From Oleiphilus messinensis (GTDB taxonomy: Bacteria; Pseudomonadota; Gammaproteobacteria; Pseudomonadales; Oleiphilaceae), in contig NZ_CP021425.1 in assembly GCF_002162375.1 (NCBI RefSeq), positions 6,017,276 through 6,081,275 of the forward strand: a stretch of DNA of 64,000 nt. The letters are read 5' to 3'. The translations under genes were made by a program, and so were the position numbers. The notes below the pieces were generated by a model. It did no database searches. It saw only the letters and a program-made list of their open reading frames with translations, and had not been told where the DNA came from. Position 1 is the stretch's first letter; every line of letters starts with the position of its first letter. Shown piece after piece: positions 9,219 through 17,037 of the stretch.

Positions 9219-10078
9219 CCACCAAAGACCGCAATATGGTCTTTGCAATGGGGCCGCTGAGCGTTGAGTGTACCGTGAGCTAATCGAAATACCTCTCGGG
9301 GTGAGGCATGGTGGGTTGGATAGTGCGCCAACCCGGCACTGACCGTGAAATGCTTTTTCTTGATCGGCGTCTGCTTGATAACCGTACGAATCCGATCAGT
9401 AATTTCCTTCGCCCGCTCAACTTCGGTGTGTTTGAATAAAATGACAAATTCGTTTTCACCGTAGCGGGCGACAATATCACTATCCCGTACATACCGATCC
9501 AGGACCTCACCCACCATAACCAGAACACGGTCACCAAAATCACAACCATATTCATCACAGATCAGGACAAAATTATCGATATCCAGCTTGGCAAGCGAAA
9601 AGGGCGGGTTGTGATGCGCAGCTTGCTTATCCATTTCCTCGAGCACAATGTCGACCACGCTCGCTTCATAGAGTTTGGTGAGGGTGTCCAGACCAAAAGT
9701 TGCAGCCTCTGTCGGGTGAGGTAACAAGTCATCTACATCTGAAGATACATTTTCACCGGGCATCAGGTTACAAAAATAGTCCAGTGCCGCGACACGCATG
9801 CCAGGGTCTCGCCCCAACATCCCGGCCATGTTTTTTTTGTGTTCCAGCATATTCAGCCAGATGTGATGCGCTTGCGGTTCCGGATAAATTCTATCTGTCA
9901 GAGTTTTAACTACACTTTGATAAAAGTGCCCGGCCATGGCTTTCTCCGCCTGCCGCAGGTGCTCGTAGTTTTTGGCTGAGATGTAGGGAAAGCTGGCCAG
10001 CTCTTCTATCATATTGAATGGACACTTACCCAGCAGTTCAGCATGCACACCGCCTGCAGTGTCTGAATTTTGCACCAT
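9215..10078 (-). CDS. Degenerate GGDEF-domain protein
   Basis: A 287-aa cytoplasmic protein. Start ATG 10078 has GGGGGAG 6 nt upstream; a TTG at 10093 overlaps that SD sequence and was not used. Residues ~1-150 are an unrecognised helical region rich in His. Residues ~155-285 form a GGDEF fold, but the signature reads RYGENEF instead of RYGGDEF, and the LTGLxNR motif reads LTKLYEAS. DIDNF and the following DEYG are retained. Diguanylate cyclases make c-di-GMP; with an altered active loop this may be inactive, a GTP-binding or effector domain. It converges on yqhD with a 4-bp overlap. Confidence 0.8.
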   Translation of the reverse strand: MVQNSDTAGGVHAELLGKCPFNMIEELASFPYISAKNYEHLRQAEKAMAGHFYQSVVKTLTDRIYPEPQAHHIWLNMLEHKKNMAGMLGRDPGMRVAALDYFCNLMPGENVSSDVDDLLPHPTEAATFGLDTLTKLYEASVVDIVLEEMDKQAAHHNPPFSLAKLDIDNFVLICDEYGCDFGDRVLVMVGEVLDRYVRDSDIVARYGENEFVILFKHTEVERAKEITDRIRTVIKQTPIKKKHFTVSAGLAHYPTHHASPREVFRLAHGTLNAQRPHCKDHIAVFGG

Positions 10079-10445
10079 TTTCGTCTCCCCCAAGTGATGG
10101 AATGGAAGCGCCCCACCAACAACAATGTGTGCAGCCCTAATCGTTAATCGTTATAAGCTTATAATTTTAATTAGATTCCGGTACGCCTTGCAGGCGTCGA
10201 TATCTGCTTCCGTCAATACCGCTAGTGTGCAAGATTCACACAACCTTAGTCAATAAAACAATTTCCCCGTATTGATTCGAGCCGACAACCTTGGTCGTTT
10301 GTAGCGGCTGTGGAAGCTCTCTAATGTAAAAAATCAGTAAATTTTATACTCATGAATTTACCTGCTGATGCCTTATCTGAATTCACAGGTGCGCTTATTC
10401 TGAACCTGACAACTCAACCTCTTCAGCACCTTCAAGGAGCGCACA
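10079..10445. promoter_or_regulatory. Divergent promoter region with palindrome TTATAAGCTTATAA
   Basis: This 367-bp gap between the GGDEF gene (minus) and the von Willebrand gene (plus) must carry both promoters. A perfect 14-bp palindrome lies at 10151-10164 within an AT-rich stretch, about 75 bp before the GGDEF start. A TATACT (10345-10350) could be a -10 box for the + strand gene, without a clear -35. A potential 86-codon frame at 10352 is out of frame with the downstream gene and not supported. Confidence 0.4.
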
Positions 10446-11609
10446 ATGAAAGCACAAATCACTCGATCAATCATACTCATGGCTGCGCTAACCACGCCAG
10501 TTGCAAGTTACGCCAAGTCAGTTGTAGCTCAAGAAACACCGGTTCACACGACGGCACAATCCGAAATCCATCAGCCTCGTATTCAACTGGCCTTGCTGCT
10601 GGATACCAGTAACAGTATGGACGGATTGATCAATCAAGCGCGTAATCAAATCTGGCAAATGGTGGATGAATTTGCCAGCGCCCGAAAAAATGGTCTTCCG
10701 CCCATTGTTGAAGTCGCGATCCTGGAATATGGAAATGACAACCTCTCAGCTGAAACCGGCTATATTCGTAAGGTCACTGCACTCACCACCGAACTGGATC
10801 GCGTCTCAGAGGCACTCTTTGCGCTGACAACCAATGGTGGCAGTGAATACTGTGGCTACGCAATTGAAACTGCCGTCAATCAACTGCAATGGAGCGACTC
10901 GCCCCATGACCTGAAAACGATCATCATCGCCGGAAATGAACCCTTTACCCAAGGTCCACGGGACTATCGAAAAGCCATCGCGGCGGCCAGATCCAAAGAC
11001 ATCAACATCAATACGATTTTCGCCGGTCAATATCAAAAGGGTATTCAAACTGGTTGGCAACAAGGTGCGCATCTTGCACAGGGCAATTATATGAATATTG
11101 ATCAAAACCAGGTGGTCACCCACATTGCAGCCCCTCAGGATCAGCGCCTCGCCCAGCTGAATGAAAAACTGAACGACACCTATATTCCCTATGGACAACA
11201 GGGTCAGGAATCAGCTCAGCGACAACAGGAACAGGATCAGAAAAGTCAATCCATTGCCCCGGGATTGCTCTCCAAACGGGCTAAATCAAAAGCGTCCAGC
11301 GCCTACAAGAATGAGCAATGGGATCTGGTTGACGCTCTGGACTCCGGCACGACGGAATTGGAGGCAGTGGACAAGGCCATGCTTCCAGCACCGATGCAAA
11401 GGATGTCAGATAAAGAGCAAGTGGAATACATCGAATCCAAAAAACAGGAACGGAAAGCCATTCAAGAAGAGATTCAAGTCCTCGTGGAGGCAAGAGAAGC
11501 CTTTGTGGCAGAGCAAAGTACAACACCTGCAGAAGAAGCAACGGTCAGTGGCGCATTGATGAAAGCGGTGAAAAGCCAAGCGCAGGACAAATCTTTCTCA
11601 TTCGAATAA
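10446..11609 (+). CDS. Exported von Willebrand factor A domain protein
   Basis: A 387-aa periplasmic protein with a signal peptide (residues ~1-23, cut after SYA) and a vWA domain at ~45-235. The metal-binding MIDAS motif is DTSNS, residues 53-57. Residues ~250-387 are rich in Gln, Lys and Glu and likely form long helices or a coiled coil. AAGGAG precedes the ATG by 7 nt. vWA domains usually mediate metal-dependent protein binding; the partner is unknown. The gene stands alone between a GGDEF and an HDOD gene, both minus strand. Confidence 0.82.
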   Translation: MKAQITRSIILMAALTTPVASYAKSVVAQETPVHTTAQSEIHQPRIQLALLLDTSNSMDGLINQARNQIWQMVDEFASARKNGLPPIVEVAILEYGNDNLSAETGYIRKVTALTTELDRVSEALFALTTNGGSEYCGYAIETAVNQLQWSDSPHDLKTIIIAGNEPFTQGPRDYRKAIAAARSKDININTIFAGQYQKGIQTGWQQGAHLAQGNYMNIDQNQVVTHIAAPQDQRLAQLNEKLNDTYIPYGQQGQESAQRQQEQDQKSQSIAPGLLSKRAKSKASSAYKNEQWDLVDALDSGTTELEAVDKAMLPAPMQRMSDKEQVEYIESKKQERKAIQEEIQVLVEAREAFVAEQSTTPAEEATVSGALMKAVKSQAQDKSFSFE

Positions 11610-11636
11610 ATCATACCGAAGAATTTGAGCGTTTAT

Positions 11637-11714
11637 CTTGAACTCGGCTCCGCGCACCAAATACTGCAAAACAACGGTATTGCGACCGGCAATAATGCAA
11701 TAGTTGAGTTCAAG
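11637..11714. other. Long-range stem with inner hairpin between convergent genes
   Basis: CTTGAACTC (11637-11645) is exactly complementary to GAGTTCAAG (11706-11714), and the loop holds a smaller TATTGC/GCAATA hairpin (11678-11694). It lies in the gap between the vWA gene and the HDOD gene, which converge here, so a shared terminator is the simplest role. There is no U-tract. Confidence 0.35.
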
Positions 11715-11720
11715 TCTTGA

Positions 11721-12587
11721 TTAAGCAACCGCTTCCTGGATCGCCTCTGTGGTTTTTTCCAGCAAATCCTGAAAGTCCATTTCACAGAGGCCGGTATAAT
11801 CAAAAATGGTTTCCTTGATCTTCTCCCATTCATGATTCGCCTGAGCTTTGCCCAGTTCCGCATACTCCCGGGTGATGTGCTCCGCCATTTTTTCGATAAC
11901 CAGCAACGAGTTAACCACACTGTGCTGCTGGAGATTTTCCGCAGAAAAGCGCTCCAGATTATGGTGATCCTGAATAACCGATATCACCTCTTCCGGAAGC
12001 TTCCAGGAGCGCCCCATGTAATACCCCAACGCACAATGATCCGTGTGGTAAAGTCGGTTCTCCACGGCCAGAAACGAGTGCTGGTTCTGACCATAAATTC
12101 GCTTAAGGTTTACGAGATAGCCTTTGTTTTTCTGCATCATCAAGGGGATTCCACAGTCATGGAACAGTCCCGCCATGTACGCCAGATCCGGCTTGCAAAG
12201 TTTAAGCTCCCGGGCGATGAATGCGCTCGCCACAGCATTATCATCACTGACACGCCAGAATGCACTGAGTTCGTCCATATCAACCAAATCATAAAATGAG
12301 ACCTTCAACAGGAGCGCATTGATAATATTCAGAACACTGTCCATTCCCAATAGCGCGACAGCATCCTTTACAGACTCTATTGTCCGCGCAAGCTGGAACG
12401 TTGCAGAATTGATGACTTTGATCACCGCCCCGGACACAGCGGGGTCTTTGACAATTATTTTGGCAACTTGGTCAATATCGGGATAAACCTTGGCAATATC
12501 CTGGAGAATCATTGGATGGGGTGGAATGACGATTCCTTTGAGGGCTGTTTCTGCATCAAGCTCATTAACCTGAATCTTATCGGGCAC
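11721..12587 (-). CDS. HDOD domain signalling protein
   Basis: A 288-aa single-domain HDOD protein (a relative of HD phosphohydrolases without full metal motif), residues ~15-270. Typical segments are PPHPMILQDIAKVY, VIKVINSATFQLA and GLFHDCGIPLMM. HDOD proteins act in the cytoplasm in signalling, often linked to c-di-GMP, motility or stress. It starts with GTG, with GGAGGT about 9 nt upstream. It stands downstream of the ECF sigma gene on the same strand (106-bp gap). Its target is unknown. Confidence 0.85.
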   Translation of the reverse strand: MPDKIQVNELDAETALKGIVIPPHPMILQDIAKVYPDIDQVAKIIVKDPAVSGAVIKVINSATFQLARTIESVKDAVALLGMDSVLNIINALLLKVSFYDLVDMDELSAFWRVSDDNAVASAFIARELKLCKPDLAYMAGLFHDCGIPLMMQKNKGYLVNLKRIYGQNQHSFLAVENRLYHTDHCALGYYMGRSWKLPEEVISVIQDHHNLERFSAENLQQHSVVNSLLVIEKMAEHITREYAELGKAQANHEWEKIKETIFDYTGLCEMDFQDLLEKTTEAIQEAVA

Positions 12588-12692
12588 AGTAGATGACCTC
12601 CCAGATGGGGTGATTGGCGAACACAGCCCTAAGCATAGTCAATAGCAACTGAACCTGCACAGCGTTCACAACGCCATTTGAGTCTGATCCAA

Positions 12693-13571
12693 TCAAACGT
12701 CATCGAAGCGAAGATTGTTTGCTGCCACCATTTGTTCGGTGGTGGATACCAGCTTTCGTAACCAGGCAGAAAAGTTAACCCCGGCAAACAAGTCGGGATG
12801 AGACTGATACAATGCTGCAGCGCGCCGGGATGCATCAAGAGCTCGAATGGTCTCGAGCACCTCGGGAAACGTTGCCGTTTGTTCCCCGGCAGAGGCAAAG
12901 ATCAGGTTTTCCGGATCAACATGCCCCCGTTCTACCGCACAGGAGACTCGATGATTGCAGCGACACGGATTCCGGGGTTCCACCAGACCACACCGACTTG
13001 TCATCAGATTTTGAATTGCGGAACGGGCTCTGGAGAGCTGTTTGCGATATGCCACTTTAGAAATCGACAAGACATCAGAGGCCTCCTCGTGCTCCAATTC
13101 CATGATCTCGCCGAGAATGTAGGCCAACCGGTGCTTGCGATCCAGACAAAGCAACATGGCCAAAGTGCATCCAATTCTGACTTCGTCCTGCAATCGGGCA
13201 TCAAATGGAAGTGGATCTATCGCTTCTGGACTGACGCTCAAGTCCCGCGCCAGATCCTCACTGAAAGCATCGAACGAGAGGGCTTGTAGCTCCGCTTTTT
13301 TTGCCTTTACCGTCATCAGGGTATTGCTGGCGATACGATACACCCAGGTTTGAAAACGACTCTCTCCCCGGAACCGGCTTAAATTTGTGATTATTTTAAT
13401 CAATATTTCCTGTGTCGCATCTTCCGCATCCTGAGGATGCCACAGAAATCGCATAGCCATCTGAAAGACATCCTGACTAACCGAATTCACAATCCGGGTA
13501 AGCGCTTGTTGATTCCCTTGCACCGCCTGATCAACATCATCCTCAAGTAACGTGTTAAGTTTTTCCACCAC
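12693..13571 (-). CDS. ECF-type RNA polymerase sigma factor with Cys-containing C-terminal extension
   Basis: A 292-aa sigma-70 family protein. Region 2 lies at ~20-95 (WHPQDAEDATQEILIKI, RFRGESRFQTWVYRIASNT) and region 4 at ~140-195 (LEHEEASDVLSISKVAYRKQLSRAR). About 95 residues follow that ordinary ECF factors lack, starting with a Cys cluster (MTSRCGLVEPRNPCRC, then SC), which could bind metal or act as built-in anti-sigma control. No anti-sigma gene is adjacent. It starts with GTG, with GAGGA 7 nt before. The SRPBCC gene lies 70 bp upstream on the same strand, probably the same operon. Confidence 0.85.
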   Translation of the reverse strand: MVEKLNTLLEDDVDQAVQGNQQALTRIVNSVSQDVFQMAMRFLWHPQDAEDATQEILIKIITNLSRFRGESRFQTWVYRIASNTLMTVKAKKAELQALSFDAFSEDLARDLSVSPEAIDPLPFDARLQDEVRIGCTLAMLLCLDRKHRLAYILGEIMELEHEEASDVLSISKVAYRKQLSRARSAIQNLMTSRCGLVEPRNPCRCNHRVSCAVERGHVDPENLIFASAGEQTATFPEVLETIRALDASRRAAALYQSHPDLFAGVNFSAWLRKLVSTTEQMVAANNLRFDDV

Positions 13572-13641
13572 AATGTTGTCCTCAGTTCAGCCCGCGCCAT
13601 GTTAAACGTATAACAACACCGCAACGGGCTGAAGGGTTAAT

Positions 13642-14061
13642 TTACGCCGGATTCACAGCCTCGCCTTCCAGACAATGTTTGAGCAACGTCAATTCACTCG
13701 CCAGAATTTCGGACTGTTGCTGCAAAGTGCCCTCAAGTTGTTCTAAAGGAACCGGAGGCGGCAGGAGTGTAAAACTAAAGACACTTTGATCCGCCGTTAA
13801 GTTCACAACCCTGGAATAAGCCGACGCCACAGAACCATCCGGAAACACCATAAACCAATCAACCGTCCCCTGCTCTCGGGATGCCTCTGTCCGCAGCTCA
13901 ATCGGAACCTCACCTCCAGGGGTTTTCATTACCGCGTTTTTACCCGAGACGGATGCAAAAGCGTGGGTCCAATGGGGCAGGTTTTCCGACTCGGCGATAT
14001 ACGCATACGCCTGCGCCGCGGGAACATTCAAATCAATACTTTGTACATCGTGCATTTTCAT
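13642..14061 (-). CDS. SRPBCC (START-like) ligand-binding family protein
   Basis: A 139-aa protein of the SRPBCC/polyketide-cyclase fold, a helix-grip barrel that binds hydrophobic ligands. It begins with the usual pattern IDLNVPAAQAYAYIAESENLPHW and runs the full family length. AGGAG lies 7 nt before the ATG. It is the first gene of a likely two-gene operon with the ECF sigma factor, suggesting that the pair senses or answers a small molecule or redox signal. The ligand is unknown. Confidence 0.75.
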   Translation of the reverse strand: MKMHDVQSIDLNVPAAQAYAYIAESENLPHWTHAFASVSGKNAVMKTPGGEVPIELRTEASREQGTVDWFMVFPDGSVASAYSRVVNLTADQSVFSFTLLPPPVPLEQLEGTLQQQSEILASELTLLKHCLEGEAVNPA

Positions 14062-14361
14062 GGATAACTCCTGCTTTCAAGCTCAACAATTCACTCAATA
14101 CGTTACTCAACAGTGACGCATATCAAGCGCGTCAAACCATTAGACTTTCAGACATCCCAGGGTGTGACAGATTTTTCGGCGTTTCGTTGTCATACGTTGT
14201 CACAATAGGTACAGGATCATTCAAAGGTGTCACATTCTGTCCAGTTTCCGCTACAGCGAATTCAGCCGGATCTGCATATGATTTGAGCATCCGCTCCCGT
14301 AATTCCCGAATTTAACGGGTTTCCGAAAAAAGGCCTCATGCAGAACGCAAGGACACCACAG

Positions 14362-16962
14362 ATGTTTATGAACCGTTTGTTTACCATTCCCCGGCGCGCT
14401 TTACCTGCACTTGCTGTTGCAAGTGCAATTTTACTCAGTGGTTGTGACAGCGACGACCTCTTGAATACCACTAGCTGGTCATTTCTGAAGTTTCGGGGAA
14501 CTTGGGATCTCGCCGGTAATGGTCAAATCATGACCATTGATGAAAACTTTATGCAAACCTACAACTACAACAGTTATGGCTGTTTTAAAGTCAAACAGGT
14601 TGCCCTGCGCGATATTAAAAATTTCAGAAACTACCTGGCATTGGGGAAGAATAATTCCGTTCTGGACTTTAAAAGCCCTGCCTCTACCCGTGAGCGATAC
14701 TACAAACTTGACCGGCTTCCGGAGGATTGCAGAGACAACAAACGCTTCACTCGAAAAGACCCGGTCACCACATTTGAGTTTTTCTGGCACAGTATGCGCG
14801 ATTACTACGGCTTCTTCGAACTCCGCGATGTCAACTGGAATGACGTTTATGACGAGTTTCGCGATCAGATCACTGAAGAAACGACAAATACCGAACTCGC
14901 AGAGGTGTTCCAGAAAATTGTCAGCAAGATTAAAGATGCCCATGTCTCTATCTCGGATGGCGATGAAATCAACATCAGCGATACAAACTGGAAAGGTGTC
15001 GAAGTTGCGCTACTACGGAGTGACTACCTGGAGGAATTTGATGACATTGAAGCGGCCTTCGACCAGTTTTTAGCGGATCAGGATCAGCTTGTAATTCGCT
15101 TACTGGATCATCAGCAGATTAACACGGCCGGTAACAGTGACGCATTTTACTGGGGCACACTATCCGACAGCAGTATTGGCTATTTGCGAATTGACCGGGA
15201 GCAGGATCTGGAGACGACGGGCGAAGTTGAATTTTCCGAAAACATCAATGTAATGCTTGATCGTGTCGAACGTGATTTACAGGCAGCAGACCGTATTATG
15301 GAAGACGTTCTGGAGGATCTGAAACATACCCGGGGCATGATTATCGACCTGCGCTATAACGCCGGTGGCTATGACAACGTCGCCAAGCGAATCGCCCGTT
15401 ATTTCAACCCGGAAAAACGCAAATTCGGCGATAAACAAATTCGCAATCAATCACATCGAGGTGAACTGATTGATCTGATGCTAGACAAGGCACCGCGACA
15501 AGCCTACGAAAATCCGATTGTTGTGCTTTCAGGTGGTTCCACCTATAGCGGTGGAGAGGTGCTCACTCTGGCCCTGAAGTCACTCCCTCACGCGAAAGTA
15601 CTGGGCGCGCCTACCCACGGTGTGGTATCCGACACCTTTGGGCAAAAGCTGCCAAACGGTTGGACCCTGACAATGACCACAGAAGTCTATCGGGATGCTG
15701 AAGGTACACGATTGGAAGCTGTCGGAGTTACCCCAACTGAGGAGATCGATGCCTATAGCGCTGCGGATATGCAGTATCTTTCCCATACCCCGATTGACCG
15801 TGCGCTGCAATTGCTGAATGCAACACCAGCCAACCGGCCATCGATCAATCAGCTCAAAACGGAAATGACCCAATTCATCGAGGCAACGGGCGTACCCGGT
15901 GTCGCCGCAACGGTAATCCATGATAATCGAATTGTCTGGCAGGGCGCTGAGGGATTCGCGAATCTCGAAACCGGGCGTCCCATGTCCGCTGACACACCTG
16001 CAAATGTCGGTTCCATCAGTAAAGCCGTTATGGCCACGGCACTCATGCAAAAAATCGAGGCAGGTGTGCTTGATCTTGATGATTCGATAAATACTTACGG
16101 ACTGCCATTTGCACTGGATCCCCCCCACCTGAATCGCCCGATTCGGCTCCGGGATCTGGTCACGCATACCTCAGGCATCCGCGATACAACGGGATACAGC
16201 TGCAGCTATTATGTTCATGAGACCGGCGAGTCACTGTTTGGCCTGTTTGGCTCAGATGAATGTCCGGATGATGTGCTGACCGATCCAGGCCAGTTCTATA
16301 GCAGTTATTTCACGCCAGGAGGCGAATACTATTTTGACAACCCCTACCTTGAAAGCGAATATCGTCAGTATCACTACAGTAACATTGGTGCTGGTCTGGC
16401 CGCTTATGGGGTGGAGCAAAAGCTGGGTCTTGATCTGGCAACAGAAATGAACGAGCACATATTCAAACCACTCAATATGCTCAATACCCGCTGGGACCAT
16501 ACCACACTTTCTGAAGCGAACCCGAAAGCGCTTCAATACACTCTGGATGAGAACGCCACCCCGATTCCTCTGCCTGAATACAGTTATCCCACTTTTTACG
16601 ACGGTGATTTGAACACCAGCACAAATGATCTGGCCAAACTGCTTATCAGCATTGCCCAGGGCGGACAATTCGAAGGCAAGCGGATTCTTTCAGCGTCATC
16701 AGTTGAAACGCTACTAAGTCCGCTAACGGATGTGTTTACTCAATACAATGCCCAAGGATTGTTCTGGGTCACGGAAGGTAATTTTATCGGCCACAACGGC
16801 TATGATCCGGGCACCCTGGCCATTATGCATTACAACAAGGCAACCCGCAGTGGCTTTACCTTTATCGTGAACGGGGAGGATGGCTATATCGGGGACAACA
16901 ATGTACTCAACAGTTACCAGTCTCTGGTTAGCGCGCTTTATCGTTATGGCTTATCGGAATAG
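14362..16962 (+). CDS. Lipoprotein fusing S41 protease and beta-lactamase-fold domains
   Basis: An 866-aa predicted lipoprotein. ATG 14362 was chosen because AAGGAC lies 8 nt upstream; ATG 14338 is possible. The N-terminus has a signal with lipobox LLSGC (Cys28). Residues ~110-490 are an S41/tricorn-like protease region: DVNWNDVYDEFRDQI, the strand IIDLRYNAGGYDN, and the nucleophile loop GGSTYSGGE. Residues ~500-860 are a class C beta-lactamase/PBP4*-like hydrolase with SISK (SxxK), YSN (YxN) and HNG in place of KTG. Each half is a known hydrolase family acting on peptides or peptidoglycan-like substrates in the periplasm; the fusion in one chain is uncommon. Confidence 0.85.
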   Translation: MFMNRLFTIPRRALPALAVASAILLSGCDSDDLLNTTSWSFLKFRGTWDLAGNGQIMTIDENFMQTYNYNSYGCFKVKQVALRDIKNFRNYLALGKNNSVLDFKSPASTRERYYKLDRLPEDCRDNKRFTRKDPVTTFEFFWHSMRDYYGFFELRDVNWNDVYDEFRDQITEETTNTELAEVFQKIVSKIKDAHVSISDGDEINISDTNWKGVEVALLRSDYLEEFDDIEAAFDQFLADQDQLVIRLLDHQQINTAGNSDAFYWGTLSDSSIGYLRIDREQDLETTGEVEFSENINVMLDRVERDLQAADRIMEDVLEDLKHTRGMIIDLRYNAGGYDNVAKRIARYFNPEKRKFGDKQIRNQSHRGELIDLMLDKAPRQAYENPIVVLSGGSTYSGGEVLTLALKSLPHAKVLGAPTHGVVSDTFGQKLPNGWTLTMTTEVYRDAEGTRLEAVGVTPTEEIDAYSAADMQYLSHTPIDRALQLLNATPANRPSINQLKTEMTQFIEATGVPGVAATVIHDNRIVWQGAEGFANLETGRPMSADTPANVGSISKAVMATALMQKIEAGVLDLDDSINTYGLPFALDPPHLNRPIRLRDLVTHTSGIRDTTGYSCSYYVHETGESLFGLFGSDECPDDVLTDPGQFYSSYFTPGGEYYFDNPYLESEYRQYHYSNIGAGLAAYGVEQKLGLDLATEMNEHIFKPLNMLNTRWDHTTLSEANPKALQYTLDENATPIPLPEYSYPTFYDGDLNTSTNDLAKLLISIAQGGQFEGKRILSASSVETLLSPLTDVFTQYNAQGLFWVTEGNFIGHNGYDPGTLAIMHYNKATRSGFTFIVNGEDGYIGDNNVLNSYQSLVSALYRYGLSE

Positions 16963-16992
16963 GCTTGGAGAAAACGCTGTAGAAGCAAGCCG

Positions 16993-17028
16993 GACTAACG
17001 GATTACGCTACGGCGTAATCCGTTAGTC
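16993..17028. terminator. 16-bp perfect stem-loop between convergent genes
   Basis: GACTAACGGATTACGC (16993-17008) and its exact complement (17013-17028) are separated by TACG. It lies between the S41/beta-lactamase gene and pycB, which converge, so it can end transcripts from both sides. No T-tract follows on either strand, so termination is inferred from position and stability. Confidence 0.6.
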
Positions 17029-17037
17029 TCACATCAA

